DNA of 64,000 bases from Acanthosoma haemorrhoidale. Its lineage: Eukaryota; Arthropoda; Insecta; Hemiptera; Acanthosomatidae. The stretch is from NCBI GenBank assembly GCA_930367205.1, contig OV884011.1, forward strand, positions 171,317,226 through 171,381,225, read 5' to 3'. Below, one piece after another: positions 59,316 to 64,000 of the stretch (within the stretch, counting starts at the first letter, position 1; the number at the start of each line of letters is the position of its first letter). The translations under genes were made by a program, and so were the position numbers. The notes under the pieces were generated by a model. The model ran no database searches and had not been told where the DNA came from. It worked only from the letters and a program-made list of their open reading frames with translations.

Positions 59316-62300
59316 TGTATTTCTGAATGTATATATAAACTCCACACTGCTACCCCAACATCAATAATATGAAGAGCAAACAAGGCAAATACATGGTACC
59401 GATCCACAGTAAAAAAAGATGGCCAAATGACAAATTATTTGCTTGATTAAATAAAAGTACATCTCAAGGATTGTCCTTTATATGCGGCTTCTTACTTGTC
59501 TATTTACTTTTACAAACTTTTTAGAGAGCACAGAACTAAAGGGTTGTATAGAAACTAATGAACTATGAGTCTAAAAATTCTAAATATCATTTAGAATTTT
59601 GACGTTTTTATCCTTAGTTTTTCAATCAGTTGCAATTATTACGCTTAGCAAAAAAAAAAATTCTTATTTTGGCCAAAATTCGAAACGACATAACTTTACT
59701 ATCAAGCAAGTTCGGGAAATCGTATTTCCTCTGGGCGTATCTTTCTTGGGTTTGGGTGTGTCTAGTATTCTGTCACTAATTGTGTTCGAAGTGACTGAAA
59801 TTTCAAAGATATGTTTAACAGCCCCCTGGTCTTTGATATTAATTTATTGATCTATTTTAATATTTATTATTTTTATTTGAAACGACACAATATGTATTCC
59901 TTGATAACAGGCTCATTAAGCCCATAACGTCGCATTATGATATGAATACTTAATAAAGATTTGTACCTAAGTATATTATGCACATTGATAAAAATTATTC
60001 TACATATGATGCAAACAACCTTCAAAATAACAAATATTCCATTATTTGTCTGAATAGACAAGGGAGTTTGGACATGAGCACATAATCAGTTATGTAGGAG
60101 CATTCATCATATTAATGAATCATAAGAGTTAAATTAATAATAACTGACAACATTTTACATAATAAAACAATACTAGGAAACTACCACGTAAAGAAGCATT
60201 AACTTGATAAGTTTTGTTGTGGTACACGTCCGATTATTATTAAGAATAATAAAAACTTTAACTGAAACTATGGGATAAACGAGGTCACAGCAGCATAGTC
60301 GCTAACTACGCTAAATGTCAATGAAGGATTTTAAACTGTCGTACGAAGTACTAGAGCTGCCGATATTAAACTGGCAGTTGGATGTTCGCAAGTAATCCTT
60401 CCGGTGTTGAACGTGAAGAAGTTCTACCGAACAGTTCACATAGATGAAGAGTAGCCGTGCCTGAAGATAATAATGTACTTGTCGCATAGAGAACGACTAC
60501 CGCAGGATATAAACGAGAGTGATTGCATGAGATATATCATCGGTTGTTGCAGTCCTCGCTCGCTCAAGTGACTGATCATTCGGTAATGGCCGCTCCAGTT
60601 GCGGCCACCGGCTAGTTTAATTGAATCCGATTAATTATAATTTGAAGTCATTCATCAACACAATTTACCGAACTTGGATCATACTCGGTAAAGTTACTCC
60701 CACTATTTGCTGAAATAGCAGATTATGACACATTCCTGACTGGATAGAGATCCCTTTACCTAATAAACATTGAATTTACCTTAGGCCGGGATTGAATGAT
60801 AACATTAGCTCATGTGGGCGAGATAAGGTCCAACATTTCCTCAAACAAATTCCACATTCATTCAACAAATATACATAGATTGGAACATTATCCAGCCCGG
60901 AGGACCATTTTTCATTTACTCTTGCTCCGAGGCCGTCCCACGATTATGCATCATAACAATAATTATTATGTTGGTCTTGTGAGGGAGGATGTTATCTGTC
61001 GTTCATTAGGTGTGCTATAATGATTATTGAACAAGTGGAAATAGAGAAAATAGTGTACTTAAGTGTGTGTAAGCTAGGCAAATCTGAAATAAATTATCAT
61101 AACGTGGGAGCTAAATGGGATCCTCTCATTCCGCAAAGAGATTTTTTAATCAAATGCAACGAATTGTGGGAGCCATATATGAATAATGATAACTTTACTA
61201 CACTTTTCATTAAATGATCAAAAAGGTTTTATGTCCCATTAATTCAGCTTCTAGCCTCTTTCCCTACGGCCACCAATCATGCTTTAGCCTGGTCGGGGTG
61301 GGGGATAATTAACATTTAAAATGATTTCATATAGTCCGACTATTATATTAATTTGTATCGGAATGTTCAATAACTTTGGTAGTGAACCATATATTTTTTT
61401 AAACATTGAAAATCGAGGTTCAATCCAGAACCTAACCCCACTAGATAAAACCTTTCTTAGTGTTATTTCATTGATACCACCAAATTTCTCCTTTTGGAGA
61501 TGCTTTTAAAGATATTAAAATTTCATCACATTCAATAAAGAAAAACCTAACAATTTTTTTTTATTGCCTTACTGGAAGTATATAGGTATATATTAGGTAC
61601 AATATACCTAATACATGTATAGTAAATATATGTAAGTACAGCCAAAAAGGTGACATTTAAAAAGAAAAAAAAAAACATGTTGATTGCCACAATTTACAAT
61701 AAAAGATTAAATAATAATTCAATAGAAAATTCTAAACATGATGAAAAAAAAAATGGAATAAACAAATACAATTGGAACAGGATAGTAATCTCTTATAAAA
61801 AGATAAATAAAAAGACCTTTTTTCTGATTGATTGAATTTCCAACTTAAATTAGCACTTGGTAATTTATAACATATTTACATGAAAATAATTATTTTTTTC
61901 TGAAGCGCAATTTTTTTTTTAAACTAATAAAATTTATTTTTCACTTTATTATTTCTTTATTCTTATTTTTCCATTAACAAAATTAACAACATCCTGTTGT
62001 ATTGTACACACGTGTGGCCATCGATTGTTTAAATATTAATTGATGTATACAACAATCGATATTCGATGATAACTAATAATAATCAGGTTGATGATATGAT
62101 GAAATTATTAAAATGTTAATTATTCATAAATTCATACGTCTACAAATAATGTTCACATGTCCGTTAATAAAGGGTTGGTTAAAGTGATATTAATCAGTGA
62201 AGGAAAACAAGTTATAACAACGGTATTTTTTTGACTGACTTAAGGACTATAATATTATGGACTTTAATAAATAGTGATATATATTAAATTACAATATTGC

Positions 62301-63754
62301 TTCCTGGAGTGAGTCATTACGTAAAGACACATATTAGGACGAACCCTACGTTATGTGTTTGGAATTTCACCCCTTTTCACAATGTATAATCGAAATAAAA
62401 ATTTCATAGTAAAACCAGTACTTACATCCTCAATAAAAATAATTAATCGATGTTTTTTTATTGCGTGTCAACCTGATTATGTCATCAGATCATAAGTAAA
62501 TTAAAAAAAAATATATTGAGAATATCTGACATATTGAAGATCGTTCAATGATTACACAAAAAAATACACATTCATTCCACTCCATCTTGCAGCCATTTTG
62601 TCTTCTTGCAATGTTCTTAATCTATCTCTTTTGTTTAAAACATTCCTTTAGAAAATATATTATAATGAAAAGAATCAAGATTTAAGTGTAATAATAAGAG
62701 ATTTTTCATAACAGTTGACAAAACTCTAATTAATTCCAAGGATTATAATGATACAAAAAACCAGTTTAACTATATGATATGCATTATGAAAAATCTAATT
62801 GCTTTCGACTAAAATTGAAAGAAAGTAACAAAATATATCCCAGTAATGATTAGATCATCCAATTTCGAAGCTATTCGTACGCTAGGTATTATCATACCTA
62901 ACGAGACTTATTAAACTCAATTGGTCCTCAGAATGGAATAGCCCTAAATGGCATGTCTTTGAGAAAAAGGTAATTGATGAAACAGAGAGAAGCCTCAAGC
63001 TTTGTAACTAGCTTTCCCTGTGATAGGTACTCAATTTAAATTTTCGAAGTAACCGGCAATCCCCCACTCAACTTCTCCTCGAGCTTCGTTTTTTTTCTCG
63101 TGTTTCCTTTAGCAGCCTTCATGGAGTGAAAAACCTTCTGTTTGTTACAAACAGTTTCAACGTAACTCATTTCATGGTCTAAATATATCTTTTGAACAAA
63201 TAATTGATTATGTTATTTAAACGATCAAAAAGTAGTACACCGTGTTTTTTATAATTAATGCTTAAGATATTAAATTTGTAGTTTCATAGGTGTTTTGACG
63301 CATATGTTAACGCATCTGGTAAAGGCAAATTTCGTCTACAGCTCCAGATGCTTACTCATCCCTTTAAGGAAGGTTAGTAGGACAATGAATATTGAAATGA
63401 TGAAGTACCTACCGTAAACAAGTGTGTCAAATTCAACACATATATCAAAGTGTATAGAATGATAAGTAATGATAATTTGATATTTTCTTGTATGTATAAA
63501 ACAAATCTCAGCTGTTATGCATCTTTTTATTATTGAATTAAGATATAGTAAATTTTCTTCCACGATATATTACTACCTCATTGATCACTGAAATAATAAC
63601 CATACACGCCATTTCAGACAATACATACCTTGTCACTTGAACGATCCGATGGAATCGGACCATGTGACACATGGACCATGTGAATTAATATTGAAATAAA
63701 CATTGAGAATGAAACTAAATTTATTTATTAGAAGTAAGTTATATTATATTGAGT
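59316..63754. other. AT-rich stretch without a supported gene
   Basis: ORFs at 59599-59850, 60796-61020, 61020-61217 and 61321-61509 are unsupported by motif, context or composition. A GC-richer island at 60290-60640 has no open frame of note and is unexplained. Confidence 0.45.
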
Positions 63755-64000
63755 GAGATGAGCAATAAAGCTATGGGGACAGCAAAAAAGTCGAACATCA
63801 AGCGTATCAAATTCATTCAATCAAAAGTCCTGAGAACAATAGTAAATTCCCCTTATTACGTCAGCAACAAAACCATTCATAACGATCTTAATATATCTTA
63901 TATTCTCGAACTCATCCCTTCCAAGTTCATAAAATTCCATAGTAACCTATCCAACCACCCTAATCCCCTAGCATTGCACTGCAACACTCATCCCTATAAT
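63755..64000 (+). pseudogene. Jockey-type LINE ORF2, C-terminal fragment, cut by window end
   Basis: In the frame GTAKKSNIKRIKFIQSKVLR (from about 63775) the reading continues with TIVNSPYYVSNKTIHNDLNI and ends with HSNLSNHPNPLALHCN at the window edge. This matches the C-terminal signature of Jockey-clade ORF2 (LWGTA..SN...IQ..QSK.LR.I...P.YVSN..IH.DL...; later SNHPNPLA). The preceding LWG is in another frame (about 63767), so one frameshift is visible, and sequence before about 63755 is not alignable. No stop occurs from there to the edge. It is a different family from the LINE copies at 15106 and 24880, judging by this C-terminus. Confidence 0.85.

Overview
The window reads as AT-rich nuclear DNA of an arthropod (insect or crustacean; the species cannot be fixed from the sequence). 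The grounds are the density and type of transposable elements (Ty3/Gypsy elements, Jockey-like and CR1-like LINEs, mariner, a pogo-like transposon), the lack of closely packed long ORFs outside mobile DNA, and eukaryotic splice-like and AATAAA signals. Nothing bacterial (operons, ribosome binding sites, CRISPR arrays) is present. The window is mostly non-coding DNA with mobile elements of very different ages. No host gene can be named.

The clearest object is a complete, young Ty3/Gypsy retrotransposon at 34992-40439. It has 186-bp LTRs that look identical, perfect AGTTAA/TTAACT termini, a TAGG target duplication, a primer binding site fitting tRNA-Phe, and a polypurine tract. Its gag carries two CCHC knuckles, followed by a protease frame and a 1025-aa RT-RNase H-integrase frame. 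Gag, protease and pol lie in three successive frames. No env is visible.

Layout. 1-4963: AT-rich, no gene. 4964-5560: four tandem copies of a 149-bp unit. About 5800-7445: a badly decayed, different Gypsy pol on the minus strand, then an AT/AG microsatellite. 8239-8539: a possible small gene or terminal exon (minus) with a splice-acceptor-like start and an AATAAA. 13384-13470: a candidate coding exon (plus). 15106-16566 and 24880-25869: two broken copies of one Jockey-like LINE; 3' tails of the same or a sister family recur at 42245, 42501, 48071 and 48440. 17089-17945, 23116-24048 and 33135-33588 (minus, truncated): a second LTR family present only as LTRs. 20060-20985: remnant of a pogo-like transposase (minus). 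About 26740-26940: C-terminal remnant of a CR1/L2-type LINE (minus). 49022-49755: an internally deleted mariner, with a derivative of about 108 bp at 57141-57248. 51384-52745: a duplicated two-part repeat. 63755-64000: the end of another Jockey-type LINE running off the window. Several tRNA-like (SINE-like) pieces and short dispersed repeats are scattered between.

In functional terms, the young Gypsy element has what is needed for a retroelement cycle except an uninterrupted reading frame into pol. The LINE tails share a small hairpin that may be a reverse-transcription recognition feature. The mariner pieces could at most be moved by transposase supplied from elsewhere. I found no convincing novel cellular system; the most useful observations are the frame organisation and age of the Gypsy element, the LINE tail hairpin, the staged mariner decay, the orphan LTR family and two candidate host exons.
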